This document shows, piece after piece, positions 51,182-63,493 of a DNA stretch of 64,000 nucleotides (position 1 is the first letter of the stretch; each line of letters opens with the position of its first letter). The notes under the pieces were generated by a model. The model did not search any database. It worked only from the letters and a program-made list of their open reading frames with translations, and was not told the origin of the DNA. The position numbers and the translations under genes were made by a program. The stretch covers positions 36,312,001-36,376,000 of the forward strand of contig CM042032.1 in the NCBI GenBank assembly GCA_023525975.1, read 5' to 3'. The stretch is from Smallanthus sonchifolius (Eukaryota; Streptophyta; Magnoliopsida; Asterales; Asteraceae).

Positions 51182-54114
51182 TGTCACACCCCGAACGATG
51201 GCGGAATCATCGGGGCGGGACATGTAAGACTGTTCATGAGCTCAAGGTTGACTAAATTATAATATGTTAAATCAAATTCCATTCAAACAAATACGAATCA
51301 AATTCAATGTACATAATGAAATACAATTTGTTTTTGAATTAAGATTATCTAGGTCCAAAGCCTATGTGTAGCATGTCTTGATCAAACTCATATGAAAGCA
51401 CCTGAAACATGAATAAAAAAAGGTCAACTAAAAAGTTGGTGAGTATAACACAAATTTGTACATAGATAACATATAGTTTGTAAACCAAATCCTTTACATA
51501 ACATGATAAATAAGGCATTTATGGGGAGCCGCTATTGTGTAACCAAGTACAATCAAACCTTGTAACTAGCATGCAAAACAAAGTGTGTTGTCGGTTTCAA
51601 TCACCGCGTACCATGGGTGGGTTTGTCAGACTCAATAGATCTATCATTGAAAACCGTCGGCTTGAAAAGTTAATGATTGTACATAATAGCATACAAGAGG
51701 TTAGCACACCTAGCACTCGGGCATAAAGCTCAAATTGCACACATGAATGTAAATAGGATTTGTACTTGTGTTGTTTGCGTAAATGTAAACATGTAAGTTG
51801 AATAGTGTTCATGTTTCACCCCAAAAATGTAAAAGAGTAAAAAGGGGTTGTGAATACTCACCTGAATCAAATGTGTATTTAACACGAGAATCTAGGTAGC
51901 AAAGTGATCCTTGTAACGCACAACGTTAACTTAGAGTGTATTGCGTATGAAGATGAATTAATAAAATATCTAAATCGAAGTCTTGGGCTTCAAAGGATGT
52001 GAGTATAGGAAATTGTGTAATGAGTTCGTGTCGAATTATATAAAAGGGTTGTATAGGTGATTGCGTTTTATTCTAGGATAATTGTCTTATAATTATTAAA
52101 GTTGGGATATAGTGTCCTTAAAATAATGATTTAGAGCTTGGGGTTAATTAACTAGATAAATTAGATTTATTTATCTAAAACGTAGTGTGAAATTAACTTG
52201 CTTTAAATATAAACAAAATAATTAAGACTATACTCATTTAGTTATTTAGTCATGAAAATGCGTCAACTTTGGGTAAATATATATTAGTTTATAAAAATTA
52301 GTGTTGTATACCATCTAACACTAAGCGAGTTGAAATTACAATTTATATGAATAATAAATATATTTATTTTCATTCGGGGATATAAACGTGGGTAACTAAT
52401 ATACATAATTATATCATTTATAAGTTTGAAAACGTTACACGAGTTTATAAACGAGGCGAAGGAAAATATCTAAATATATATATTATTTTTAATGGGATTC
52501 ACGGGTTGGGAATAATATAAATATTTTATTTATTCAAAGTCGGGGTTTGAAAATAATGTAACTATATTATTTTAAAAGTTGGTATTTTTAAGAGAAAAAA
52601 AAAGGTTATAAACCAAACCCGAGCCTACGGGTGGTTTTACGAGGCTATAACACATTAATATATTAATATAATAATATGGGGTATTGTTTTTATATTAAAT
52701 TAATACTCAAAAATGTTTTAAAAATTAAAAGGGTGTGGAGAGACTCGAACCCGGGTCTCTCCCACACCAGCACACTCACCCAACCATCTCCGCCCGCTAG
52801 GGTATCGCACACAAGTCCGGGATGAAATGGTTTTAACAAGCAAACCCGGAGAGTTCTTCCCCTTTACCCGAGCCGATCGAACTCAGTCCCAATCCCACCA
52901 AATCTGGTAGCGACCGACTGCAAGATCTTAGGGGTTTTATTTGTTAACCCCAAACGAGTCTGGGGTGTGTTTTAATTGCAAAAAAGACGGATTTAGGATT
53001 GTTAAATTACGGATTCAAAAGCCGAAACCCTAAGCTTAAACTCAAAATTGATTTGAATGATTCTGATAATGGAATGCGATATAAACATGGGGCTTTTACT
53101 AATTAAGGTCTTGCGAATCTATCAGTATGTTTTAATTGGATTATGATTAAGTCTAGGGTCGAAACCCCCAAATTGCTTTATGAACGAACCCTAGTTACGG
53201 GGTCTTGATTAAGTCGATGATATTAGACTGAATTGGCATAGGGTTATCAAATAAAGATGGATTTAGAATCTACTGGTATGAATTAATTTGGTTTAAACAG
53301 AGTCGGGGGTAGGGTTCGATTAAATCCGCAAATGTTAAGAACCCTAGAATCATATCTTGCATGATTCTGTAATGTAAGCCCTAATAAGCATAGGGCTTTT
53401 AATGTAGTGATAAAAATGAAGCTAATGATAGGTTCAATTACCGGAATGATGTTCGAATTGACCGCGATTGACTAAACGAATGCCGACTGAGACGGATCGG
53501 TTTTCCGGCGACTCTGCGTCCTTCTTCGATGAAATTGGATAGTGTAACAGGCTCTGGGGGATTCGTTAGAGATTTGCAGGTGATTTATTTCTGTGTAAAC
53601 GATCGATCGTTGTGAATTGGTGGGTAATAAGAAAATAGGTCGACGGTCACGGTTTAATTTGCTGTAAATGGAGTTCAATCGTGTAACGACGAAGCTTTTA
53701 ATTGCTCTATAATGATCGATAATGACACCAACGTGTATAGCGGTTACGAATTGCAACAGATTCCGGGTGTGGGGTTCGGATTCGAGAAAAAACGGCAGTT
53801 TGACTTTCTGAAGTCAAACTAAATCGAAAATGAGTTAATTACAGATTGATCCCTGCAGTTTCATGTTCAAAAGTTCTGAATCTGGCGGAACTGGTCCCTC
53901 GGGTTTGAGTCGAGTTAAGTTGGTCAAGAATTTGTTAATTTAATTTATTAAAAGTTAACGGTAACATAATTTCTCAATTTTTCTTTGACTTTCAACTTTA
54001 TTATAATTAGATTTGACTAATTACACAACTAGTCCTTGAAGGTTTTAAATGTCGTATTGTTATTTTATTAATTAAAATAAATTCAAATAGGGTCGGAAAA
54101 TCAGGAATGTTACA
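51182..54114 (-). mobile_element. 3' LTR of the non-autonomous element
   Basis: On the reverse strand starts TGTAACATTCCTG and ends GGGGTGTGACA. It contains the donor-like CAG/GTGAGT (intron start at 51861) and acceptor-like TTTCAG (intron end at 51402), 460 bases apart, and a tRNA-like A/B box segment at 52742-52786. Confidence 0.9.
52742..52786 (-). other. tRNA-like A-box/B-box segment (SINE-like remnant)
   Basis: On the reverse strand TGGTTGGGTGAGTG (A-box-like) is followed about 20 bases later by GGTTCGAGTC (good B-box match) inside a short GAGAGAC...GTCTCTC stem. A CCCTTTT run follows. No anticodon arm or acceptor stem can be drawn, so it is not a tRNA gene. The same segment is in the other LTR at 59217-59261. 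Confidence 0.5.
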
Positions 54115-54130
54115 GTCTCCCCCTGTTAAG
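54115..54130 (-). promoter_or_regulatory. polypurine tract
   Basis: On the reverse strand CCCTTAACAGGGGGAGAC directly precedes the TGTAACATTCC start of the 3' LTR; AGGGGGAG is the likely primer. Confidence 0.85.
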
Positions 54131-55635
54131 GGAATTTCGTCCCGAAATTTATTTAATGGAGGCTGCAAAAGTCAAGATGGAGGAGGGAGTTTTGGGTTCT
54201 CAGGTAGCTTTGAGTGTTGGATTCTGGGGTGTGTAACCGTTGACATGACTTAAGCCTGATACTTTGAATACGAAGAGTGATAATAAATTTTGTTTTGAAT
54301 TGAAGATTGTCGAATAAGAATTTGAATTCTAAATGTGAAACGTATTACTTGGAATGAAATTGATGGGATTTTGACATTTAGAGTTTGTGTAAATATAGTC
54401 TAATATGCTCAACATTGTTAGTGGGTACGAGATTTCCTAAAACCTTGGTCTGGGTCAAAACTTCACGTGACACGAACAACACTACTTATGATAATATGAG
54501 AGGACACTTATGTATAGGAAGTACCATCGGCGTATCCACCATGCCCTTGTCATATTACTTCAGTTTCGTTGTTACATATCATGATAAGTTTTAGGTCACA
54601 ACACACGACAAAATTTCCCTATAGTTTCCATACGCTGATTTTTATAATTCCGTGTGCACCCGTAATTATTCAAATCATCGTATGGTCCGTATAGATAGTT
54701 TCATTGTGTGTGGGAAAGGGCACAATTTCACTATTATCACGTCTATTATTTACACATAAAAGTCGCTAACAATTAATCATGTCCCAAGTCAGATCAGTTT
54801 GCAACTAAAGAGTAGTAAAGTAGTAACACTTAAAGTTTCTTAGTTTGCTCGTGTTTGAACAAGAATACGTCAAACCCCGAGGAGTTTCAATGTATCATGG
54901 TCTTCAACTTTGGTGTACAAAGTGCATGATCATGTCTTGTGTATAATGAAATCGATCCATTGCAATAATGGTAAGCAAATTTTGTTTCGAGTATATAGTA
55001 AGCACACAAATCTCATGTATGATCTAGTGTCACGTAGTTCGTAATCAAATAAGTCTCATATATATAGAGTAAACAATTTAGCGTCTTGAATTTTGTAATC
55101 GATAAACTATAACGTGTAATGTAAACAACATAGTATTATGTGTATTGAAGAAAATGGATCTCATATATAGTGTTAGCAATGTAGTATCATGTATCTTGTA
55201 TAGTGTACACCGTTTAGTATAAAGTACTTTGTAATCAATTTAGTTTCATGTATCATGTGGTTGCGTTAGATATATTGTAAACGTGTATACGTGAGTATTG
55301 AACTTCGCGTGCGATGTGTACTAACGGGTTTTTGCATGTGATCGAGTGCTGCGGACAAACGTGTTGTTTGGCGTTCTTGCATCATGTGGTAGTTAGGTTC
55401 AAGTCCTCAAATCTCATTGATGTTGGTGACAAGGGTTAACGTCTACATGGTATGGTTCGTCTTTTGAAGTGCCAAGTGAGAGGTAACGAGGAGGTTTTGA
55501 AAATATTCGGGAATTATGTTTACAAATACGGGTCTTTGTTTGAACATAAAAAGTGGGAAATTGTTTTTGGTTGTGTACATATAAAGTAGTGAAATCATTT
55601 AATCGCATATTTTAAATGAATATGCAATTTATGAG

Positions 55636-55669
<34 letters not shown>

Positions 55670-56173
55670 AAATTTAAAATTTCAACTTTTGGTTAAACAA
55701 GTAGTAGCATATTAATTTAGCCAAAATTTGGAATTATTTACTTTAATGAAATAAAAATCATGACTATTTATCAGTCAAAAGGAAGAAACAAAAATATTTT
55801 TATAAAATTGATTGCATTAATTTTCCTTATTAGGTGAAAAGTTTTATGGAAAATTTATGTTCTAAAAATTCATTAAATATTTTGTTAAACAAAATAGTGA
55901 TGTTTTATTTAGATCATCAAATAGGATGATTTATTTATAAAAGGGATTGTTGGTAATGTACTAAATCATGTTGAATGAAAGAAGTAATACTTGAGAAGGT
56001 TTGATGAAAATATAACAGGTGTAATTTACGCTCCACGGGTCAAATCAATGAAAAATAACTGTAGAGTTGAAATATATGGAATTGACTAGATGCTGAAATG
56101 TTAGACATTACTCAAAACATAAGGAAAAGGGTTCTCAAATCGAAAATTCAAAGGAAATCAGTAGAAGCTTCTT
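54131..56173 (-). other. interior of the non-autonomous element, non-coding
   Basis: No open frame of note and no trace of gypsy pol motifs on either strand. A simple AT repeat lies at 55639-55666. The words ATCATGTA and TAGTATCATGT recur loosely around 55000-55270. Just inside the PPT the segment TAAATTTCGGGACGAAATTC matches the sequence before the outer gypsy 3' LTR. Confidence 0.7.
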
Positions 56174-56769
56174 CTAACGTCGCTGGTAGCTTTCCACTAG
56201 GAAGAAGATAATCGCCAAAATGAGCACCGCTATGGTCACTCGAGTAGTAGATTTGGCTTCAGCCCTGGCGGTCTCCGTGCGATGTTCTTGTACTTCCTTT
56301 TCGAGGATGGAGATTAACTCCTTTTGGTACCCTAATTGGTTTGCTAGGCTATCCATTCTTTGTCTTTGCAAGTCGTGTATCACTCCCTGCTCTATCCTTT
56401 GCCTCTCGAATTCTGAGGTTCTTACATATTGATGGAGGTCATGGGTTGGAATCCCCATGACACTAGTGGGTGCCATGGTTTGTCTTACCCAAGGGTTAGG
56501 ATGGTATAGGTCGGGCATTAGGTATGGGTCGCTTAGTGGGGGTGGCAATTGATTATGGGGGTGAGGTGTAGATACGGGTTTATGGGTACGGGTGATCCAG
56601 GTGTTCGAAGTCTCGGGTCGGTGTTCCTAATCCCGTATGCCCTTACATCGAACCTTGGCCTAGCAGTTGGGGGTGTTGGTGACCAATACGTGGGTGTCTC
56701 AGCGTCTTCCTCCCAATCAGATTCTGATCCAGGACGGTAAACCGGGGAGGGAGGAGGGTAGGAGTCCAT
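56174..56769 (-). pseudogene. proline-rich, coiled-coil, tail-anchored ORF of the non-autonomous element
   Basis: The ATG at 56769 lies two bases after an acceptor-like TTTTTCTGCTAG. The N-terminal part is Pro/Ser-rich and acidic (MDSYPPPSPVYRPGSESDW, then EEDAETPTYWSPTPP). Near 56545 the frame changes by one base and continues PPLSDPYLMPDLYHPNPWVR. A long polar helix with heptad-like spacing follows (RQRIEQGVIHDLQRQRMDSL, QKELISILEKEVQEHRTETA). At the end is a single hydrophobic span VTIAVLILAIIFFLVESY with QRR after it, the layout of a tail-anchored membrane protein. I do not recognise the family. It is unlike gag, because no CCHC knuckle is present. Whether the frame change is decay or a sequencing difference cannot be told. 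Confidence 0.65.
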
Positions 56770-57640
56770 GTCTAGCAGAAAAACAATGAAAAAGTTGTAA
56801 GTGATAATGAAATATGAAATGTCAAATATAGAAGTTCTTATGGGTTTTAGAGTTTGACTAGTCATAACGCCGAATCTTCACGATAGTATTTTAGAAATAC
56901 ACTTGACCTATAAGTAATGTATCCCTAAGGAGAATTCCCAGGAAAGAGGGGTGGGTCACTAAGACACACTTAAGTACCCTATCTTTCCTTAGCCAGAATT
57001 CCTCGTGGGCTTACACACTCTTCCAGCCAACATGTATTAATAATACTATTGTTGGGCTCATGGTTATGATGAGAATTGTTGTGAACTGGGCCTTGAGGTC
57101 CAAGAGTAAGGTTTATGCATTTTAGTGGGCTTCTTCTTATTGTAGGATAGATGGGCTTCTTGGTTTATTATTGGTGGACATTAGGCCCAATAATTCAAGT
57201 CTTTGTTCATAAAGGTGATGGTATCATGTATGGGAGTCTAAATGTATATGAATAATTTGGTGTGTATGTGTGTGTGTTAAACTTAGGATAGTGTTTTAAA
57301 TAATTTAAGTAGGTAGCTATGAATAGAAGGAAAAGTTGACACGTAAACTATTGAGTATTGTATCATGTAATGTAATCATATAGTATAACATATGAAGATA
57401 TTCACATGGGGAATAATCATATAGCATGTAGGTAGTAATGAGTGCAAGCATGAGAGTTATCAAGTAGTGTGACACATAAGTCATCATGTATTGTATCAAA
57501 TGGTGTAAATACTTAGGATAGCATGTAAAAATAATCACACATGAATTGATAATGTAACATGTAGTAGCATAGCATTGTATGGGTGTCCTAAAGTTATAGT
57601 CTAGGTCAAGAGTGTCTAATAACCTAGTTCCCTATAACCA
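56770..57640 (-). other. leader of the non-autonomous element
   Basis: Untranslated leader between PBS and ORF. The segments CTTTCCTGGGAATTC near 56930 and GAACTAGGTTATTAGACAC near 57610 match the leader of the outer gypsy at 28830 and 28390. No gene is seen. Confidence 0.7.
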
Positions 57641-57643
57641 AGA

Positions 57644-57654
57644 CTCTGATACCA
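57644..57654 (-). promoter_or_regulatory. primer-binding site (initiator Met tRNA)
   Basis: On the reverse strand TGGTATCAGAG, three bases after the LTR end GGGTGTGACA. Confidence 0.9.
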
Positions 57655-57657
57655 ATC

Positions 57658-60589
57658 TGTCACACCCCGACAGATGGCGGAATCATCAGGGCGGGACATG
57701 TAAGACTGTTCATGAGCTCAAGGTTGACTAAATTGTAATATGTTAAATCAAATTCCATTCAAACAAATACGAATCAAATTCAATGTACATAATGAAATAC
57801 AATTTGTTTTTGAATTAAGATTATCTAGGTCCAAAGCCTATGTGTAGCATGTCTTGATCAAACTCATATGAAAGCACCTGAAACATGAATAAAATAAGGT
57901 CAACTAAAAAGTTGGTGAGTATAACACAAATTTGTACATAGATAACATATAGTTTGTAAACCAAATCCTTTACATAACATGATAAATAAGGCATTTATGG
58001 GGAGCCGCTATTGTGTAACCAAGTACAATCAAACCTTGTAACTAGCATGCAAAACAAAGTGTGTTGTCGGTTTCAATCACCGCGTACCATGGGTGGGTTT
58101 GTCAGACTTAATAGATCTATCATTGAAAACCGTCGGCTTGAAAAGTTAATGATTGCACATAATAGCATACAAGAGGATAGCACACCTAGCACTCGAGCAT
58201 AAAGCTCAAATTGCACACATGAATGTAAATAGGATTTGTACTTATGTTGTTTGCGTAAATGTAAACATGTAAGTTGAATAGTGTTCATGTTTCACCCCAA
58301 AAATGTAAAAGAGTAAAAAGGGGTTGTGAAAACTCACCTGAATCAAATGTGTATTTAACACGAGACTCTAGGTAGCAAAGTGATCCTTGTAACGCACAAC
58401 GTTAACCTAGAGTGTATTGCGTATGAAGATGAATTAATAAAATATCTAAATCGAAGTCTAGGGCTTCAAAGGATGTGAGTATAGGAAATTGTGTAATGAG
58501 TTCGTGTCGAATTATATAAAAGGGTTGTATAGGTGTTTGCGTTTTATTCTTGGATAATTGTCTTATAATTATTAAAGTTGGGATATAGTGTCCTTAAAAT
58601 AATGATTTAGAGCTTGGGGTTAATTAACTAGATAAATTAGATTTATTTATCTAAAACGTAGTGTGAAATTAACTTGCTTTAAATATAAACAAAATAATTA
58701 GGTCTATACTCATTTAGTTATTTAGTCATGAAAATGCGTCAACTTTGGGTAAATATATATTAGTTTATAAAAATTAGTGTTGTATACCATCTAACACTAA
58801 GCGAGTTGAAATTACAATTTATATGAATAATAAATATATTTATTTTCATTCGGGGATATAAACGTGGGTAACTAATATACATAATTATATCATTTATAAG
58901 TTTGAAAACGTTACACGAGTTTATAAACGAGGCGAAGGAAAATATCTAAATATATATATTATTTTTAATGGGATTCACGGGTTGGGAATAATATAAATAT
59001 TTTATTTATTCAAAGTCGGGGTTTGAAAATAATGTAACTATATTATTTTAAAAGTTGGTATTTTTAAGAGAAAAAAAAGGTTATAAACCAAACCCGAGCC
59101 TACGGGTGGTTTTACGAGGCTAGAACACATTAATATATTAATATAATAATATGGGGTATTGTTTTTATATTAAATTAATACTCAAAAATGTTTTAAAAAT
59201 TAAAAGGGTGTGGAGAGACTCGAACCCGGGTCTCTCCCACACCAGCACACTCACCCAACCATCTCCGCCCGCTAGGGTATCGCACACAAGTTCGGGACGA
59301 AATGGTTTTAACAAGCAAACCCGGAGAGTTCTTCCCCTTTACCCGAGCCGATCGAACTCAGTCCCAATCCCACCAAATCTGGTAGCGACCGACTGCAAGA
59401 TCTTAGGGGTTTTGTTTGTTAACCCCAAACGAGTCTGGGGTGAGTTTTAATTGCAAAAAAGACGGATTTAGGATTGTTAAATTACGGATTCAAAAGCCGA
59501 AACCCTAAGCTTAAACTCAAAATTGATTTGAATGATTCTGATAATGGAATGCGATATAAACATGGGGCTTTTACTAATTAAGGTCTTGCGAATCTATCAG
59601 TATGTTTTAATTGGATTATGATTAAGTCTAGGGTCGAAACCCCCAAATTGCTTTATGAACGAACCCTAGTGACGGGGTCTTGATTAAGTCGATGATATTA
59701 GACTGAATTGGCATAGGGCTATCAAATAAAGATGGATTTAGAATCTACTGGTATGAATTAATTTGGTTTAAACAGAGTCGGGGGTAGGGTTCGATTAAAT
59801 CCGCAAATGTTAAGAACCCTAGAATCATATCTTGCATGATTCTGTAATGTAAGCCCTAATAAGCATAGGGCTTTTAATGTAGTGATAAAAACGAAGCTAA
59901 TGATAGGTTCAATTACCGGAATGATGTTCGAATTGACCGCGATCGACTAAACGAATGCCGACTGAGACGGATCGGTTTTCCGGCGACTCTGCGTCCTTCT
60001 TCGATGAAATTGGATAGTGTAACAGGCTCTAGGGGATTCGTTAGAGATTTGCAGGTGATTGATTTCTGTGTAAACGATCGATAGTTGTGAATTGGTGGGT
60101 AATAAGAAAATAGGTCGACGGTCACGGTTTAATTTGCTGTAAATGGAGTTCAATAGTGTAACGACGAATCTTTTAATTGCTCTATAATGATCGATAATGA
60201 CACCAACGTGTATAGCGGTTACGAATTGCAACAGATTCCGGGTGTGGGGTTCGGATTCGAGCAAAAACGGCAGTTTGACTTTCTGAAGTCAAACTAAATC
60301 AAAAATGAGTTAATTACAGATTGATCCCTGCAGTTTCATGTTCAAAAGTTCTGAATCTGGCGGAACTGGTCCCTCTGGTTTGAGTCGAGTTAAGTTGGTC
60401 AAGAATTTGTTAATTTAATTTATTAAAAGTTAACGGTAACATAATTTCTCAATTTTTCTTTGACTTTCAACTTTATTATAATTAGATTTGACTAATTACA
60501 CAACTAGTCCTTGAAGGTTTTAAATGTCGTATTGTTAGTTTATTAATTAAAATAAATTCAAATAGGGTCGGAAAATCAGGAATGTTACA
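57658..60589 (-). mobile_element. 5' LTR of the non-autonomous element
   Basis: Same ends and internal order as 51182-54114. The proposed intron runs from 58337 to 57878 on the reverse strand, again 460 bases. The tRNA-like segment is at 59217-59261. Confidence 0.9.
59217..59261 (-). other. tRNA-like A-box/B-box segment, second copy
   Basis: Same segment as 52742-52786, present because the LTRs are copies. A plus-strand open frame across it is not supported as a gene. Confidence 0.5.
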
Positions 60590-61250
60590 AACTCGGACAA
60601 CTCACTATCATGCAATTGCTACCCAAACCGCCAAACCAAGAAACAACCCGACAACCTATCTCCTCTTGGACTCAAGATTGGTAAAATACTGATTTTTATG
60701 ACCACCCAAGCCTGCTACAATGATTGGCGTAATCGTTTAGATAACAAACACAAAGTAAATGACCTGAAAACCCGAAATCTTACTCAAAACACTCAAAGCA
60801 ATCAAATAATATCTTAAGTGCAACAAGTTCATGCAAGATCAGTAGCAAATCAATATTCAAACACATTCATAAACATTAAATCAGAAGTCTTTATAATAGC
60901 ATTCCTCATACGATCAATAAACAACCCAAAAACAATCAAATCATGCCAATATTCAACCTAATCTAGGTAGCAGCTAGTTTAGCTACTCATAATACTAAGA
61001 AATAATCCAAAATAAACTGAAGACATAGTTTAAACTCAAAACAATTGGAAAAAGAAGAAACTGAATGACGAAAACGAGAATTGCAATCCGAAAAGCAATC
61101 CCCAAAAGCAATCTAAGTGATCCCAAAGCCCAAGTTCGTCCAAGAAGTCTCTCTACTCTCTACCAGCCGCAAACAATCGATCCCACCCAATGAAACTCTT
61201 CCAAACTCTTTGTAACGGCTGATTAGGGTATTTTTTTCACGACGAGTTGG

Positions 61251-61387
61251 TAGCGGACCGCTACTAGGTGCCTTAGCGGTCCGCTAAGGGCTGATGTAGG
61301 CAAAAATGACACGCGCGTATGTCGGCGCAATGATTATGTCTCTCCAGAGCGTGGCGGACCGCTAGCAGCTTCCTTAGCGGTCCGCTA
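61251..61387. repeat. AGCGGWCCGCT palindromes
   Basis: Four palindromes: TAGCGGACCGCTA at 61251-61263, TTAGCGGTCCGCTAA at 61273-61287, GGCGGACCGCTAG near 61353, and TAGCGGTCCGCTA at 61375-61387. The first two and the last two form close pairs about 22 bp apart. They lie in the reverse-strand gypsy-like LTR. Confidence 0.85.
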
Positions 61388-61606
61388 CGGGTGTCTTTTT
61401 TAGAATTCTATTTATGTTTCTTCTACTTTTTCTGGGCTCTTTTGGGTATGATCTTTTCTTTCAGAATTGTTTTAAATTATCGTACAAACTTGCAAATTCA
61501 CTGAATAACTAAATAAGTACCAAAATCTCATGAATTTGACCATAAAACCAACCCGAACAAGGTAAAATACGCCCAATAGATATATGTGTTTTGCAACACA
61601 TCAAAC

Positions 61607-63426
61607 ATTCTCACACTTGAAGTTTGCTTGTCCCTAAGAAAAGCCCAAGGCAATACATCAAACACAGTAATCGCACAAATACAAGTACCTCAAGCTAAAG
61701 TCAGAAAAAGGGCCACGAAATCCAGAAACAACGAATGACTCCCCGAGTTTTACAACGGTCAATAGATTTACAGATCAACCAGTCTAGATGGGACCTAAAT
61801 TTTTTGAAAAAATAGGCATACATATTCAAGACTCGCTTTCTTTCAAGCTTTAATCGTGCAGAACTCGTACCCCTCATAAGAGTTCTCTCATCTCGATTTA
61901 TTTCTTTGACTAGCAAAAGATGTGCCAGTTCCTATTCTAACTCTCGAACCTACCAATGAAATGTCTAAGTCATATGCTTAAGAATCCATCAAACCTCCAC
62001 CCAAATGTGAAGACAAACACGCAGATCAAAAAGGTCTTTAACTAGGTTGTAATGTCAGGCTAGGGTTTAGGGTACGGATAGGGAATTTTAAGTGGCTAAG
62101 GTGAAACCGGTCCTGACTAAAGAAATCACACAAATAAGAAACATGCTAACTAAAAGAAACTAGACTAAATCATGAGAATCTTTAATTCTCACCACTTATT
62201 TTTTTGCGACACTCTATTTTTGTGATTTTTTTTCTTTTTTTTTATAAACTATCAACTGCAACTTTTTCTTTCTTTATTTTTCTTGCTATCATTAATTACA
62301 CAAACTAAATTAGTCCAGACCAGTGACACGGGGTAAAAAATAAAAGGCTGCAAAGGCTAGGCGTGTATTAGTTGGGTTTTAGAAACGAAAAGGAATTGGG
62401 CTCAAATGGGCTAATTAGGGGTTATTGTTCAGGTAGGGATAAACAAAAGAAAATGCTAAACAAAAAGGGCTGAATCCTAATGCCTTAGATCATTTCTGTG
62501 TGTTTTTTAAACATAGGGTCCTGACACGTATCAAGATAATCAAGTTCTAACTAGACAAATCATGCAGGTAAAACACACATCAAACGAAAAGCAGTGAATA
62601 TAAAATGAATATTAAAAGGCTCAAAATCTCACTGAAGTGTGATGAATCGGGTTACCAATACAAGTCATGCAAAATTATTACCGTCTAGTCTGCTAAACTC
62701 TCCTACACACCCCAATTGATTTTATTACTGAAAACCCGACTAGTTGAAAACACTTAAGCTCGAATACTTGGAGTATATCGTGTTAAGGAAACGCAAACCC
62801 ACACCCGACCGGCTTAAAACTCTTGGTTTACCTCACACAAAAACAGATCTTTTGTGTGCCCGGATATAAAAATAGTATGTGGAGCTCTCGGGACTTGAAA
62901 AAACAACCAACTCTTTTTTATTGTCTTAAAAAATTTTTGATTTTTTTTTCAAATCTATTGATTTTCTGATTTTTTTAGCTAAATCTACAAAAAAAAAACC
63001 CTCCATCATCACACTTGAAATGCACAGTTTCCCTAATGTGTTCGGAAGAAAGATAAAAAGAAACTAAAAATAAAGAAGAACGAACATAAAAATTAAAAAA
63101 AGCAGAAATGAAAATCAAACTCCCTTGGTGATGATGGTACTCAGACGCGTGTGGAATATTCTGACTGTCAAGTTCAGCGCCATTTGTCATTCTATATACA
63201 ATACTACACAACCAAACATCTACATATAACAACATAATAGGAAGAAATACATAACTGCAATAGATAGAAAGAAAGTACAAAATACATGGGAAGAACAAAA
63301 TACAAGATACTTACCGATCACTACACTTGACCTGAATACAAAAACTAGCTACAAATACAAAAAAATATACACAGAGTACATAAACAGAAAAGTACAAAGA
63401 AAATAAATACAAACAACAAACCCGAA
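61607..63426 (-). other. interior of the gypsy-like element, 3' non-coding region
   Basis: A long AT-rich non-coding stretch between the LTR and an ORF end at 63427. The T-rich/A-rich runs near 62200-62280 and 62920-63000 are low complexity. No coding motif is seen on either strand. Confidence 0.5.
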
Positions 63427-63493
63427 CTATGGTGGTGCTGACTGAGCAACAGGTGGGATGTGAAGGTGGTCAATGATGCGCTGCAGCATCCCC
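63427..63493 (-). pseudogene. C-terminal end of an element ORF
   Basis: On the reverse strand the last 21 codons read GMLQRIIDHLHIPPVAQSAP up to a stop at 63427-63429. The upstream part is cut by the LTR that begins at 63494. It probably ends the last ORF of the gypsy-like element whose 3' LTR is at 50374-61606. The function is unknown. Confidence 0.4.

Larger units (their letters stand above)
51182..60589 (-). mobile_element. non-autonomous gypsy element with one small ORF
   Basis: Flanked by AACTC (51177-51181 and 60590-60594). LTRs are 51182-54114 (2933 bp) and 57658-60589 (2932 bp) and nearly identical, so insertion is recent. On the reverse strand the order is 5' LTR, PBS, leader, one ORF region (56174-56769), about 2 kb without coding, PPT and 3' LTR. 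There is no gag, RT or integrase. Leader, PBS, PPT and LTR 3' half resemble the outer gypsy at 19408-48228, which suggests a relative of that element mobilised it. Confidence 0.9.
50374..61606 (-). mobile_element. gypsy-like 3' LTR (Tat/Athila type?), interrupted
   Basis: On the reverse strand it begins TGATGTGTTGC at about 61606, preceded by CAAACTTCAAGTGTGAGAATG, which is likely the end of the interior, and ends GGACCTACA at 50374. The non-autonomous gypsy at 51182-60589 splits it. Without the insertion it is about 1.8 kb. Palindromes of the AGCGGWCCGCT type lie at 61251-61387. The lineage is uncertain because no pol of this element is in the window. Confidence 0.5.

Noticed and set aside
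52742..52786. tRNA gene
   Set aside because: Only A- and B-box-like parts are present; no anticodon arm or acceptor stem can be drawn.
59151..59450. Plus-strand frame in the non-autonomous element 5' LTR
   Set aside because: It crosses the tRNA-like segment against element orientation, and the copy in the other LTR is not open over the same length.
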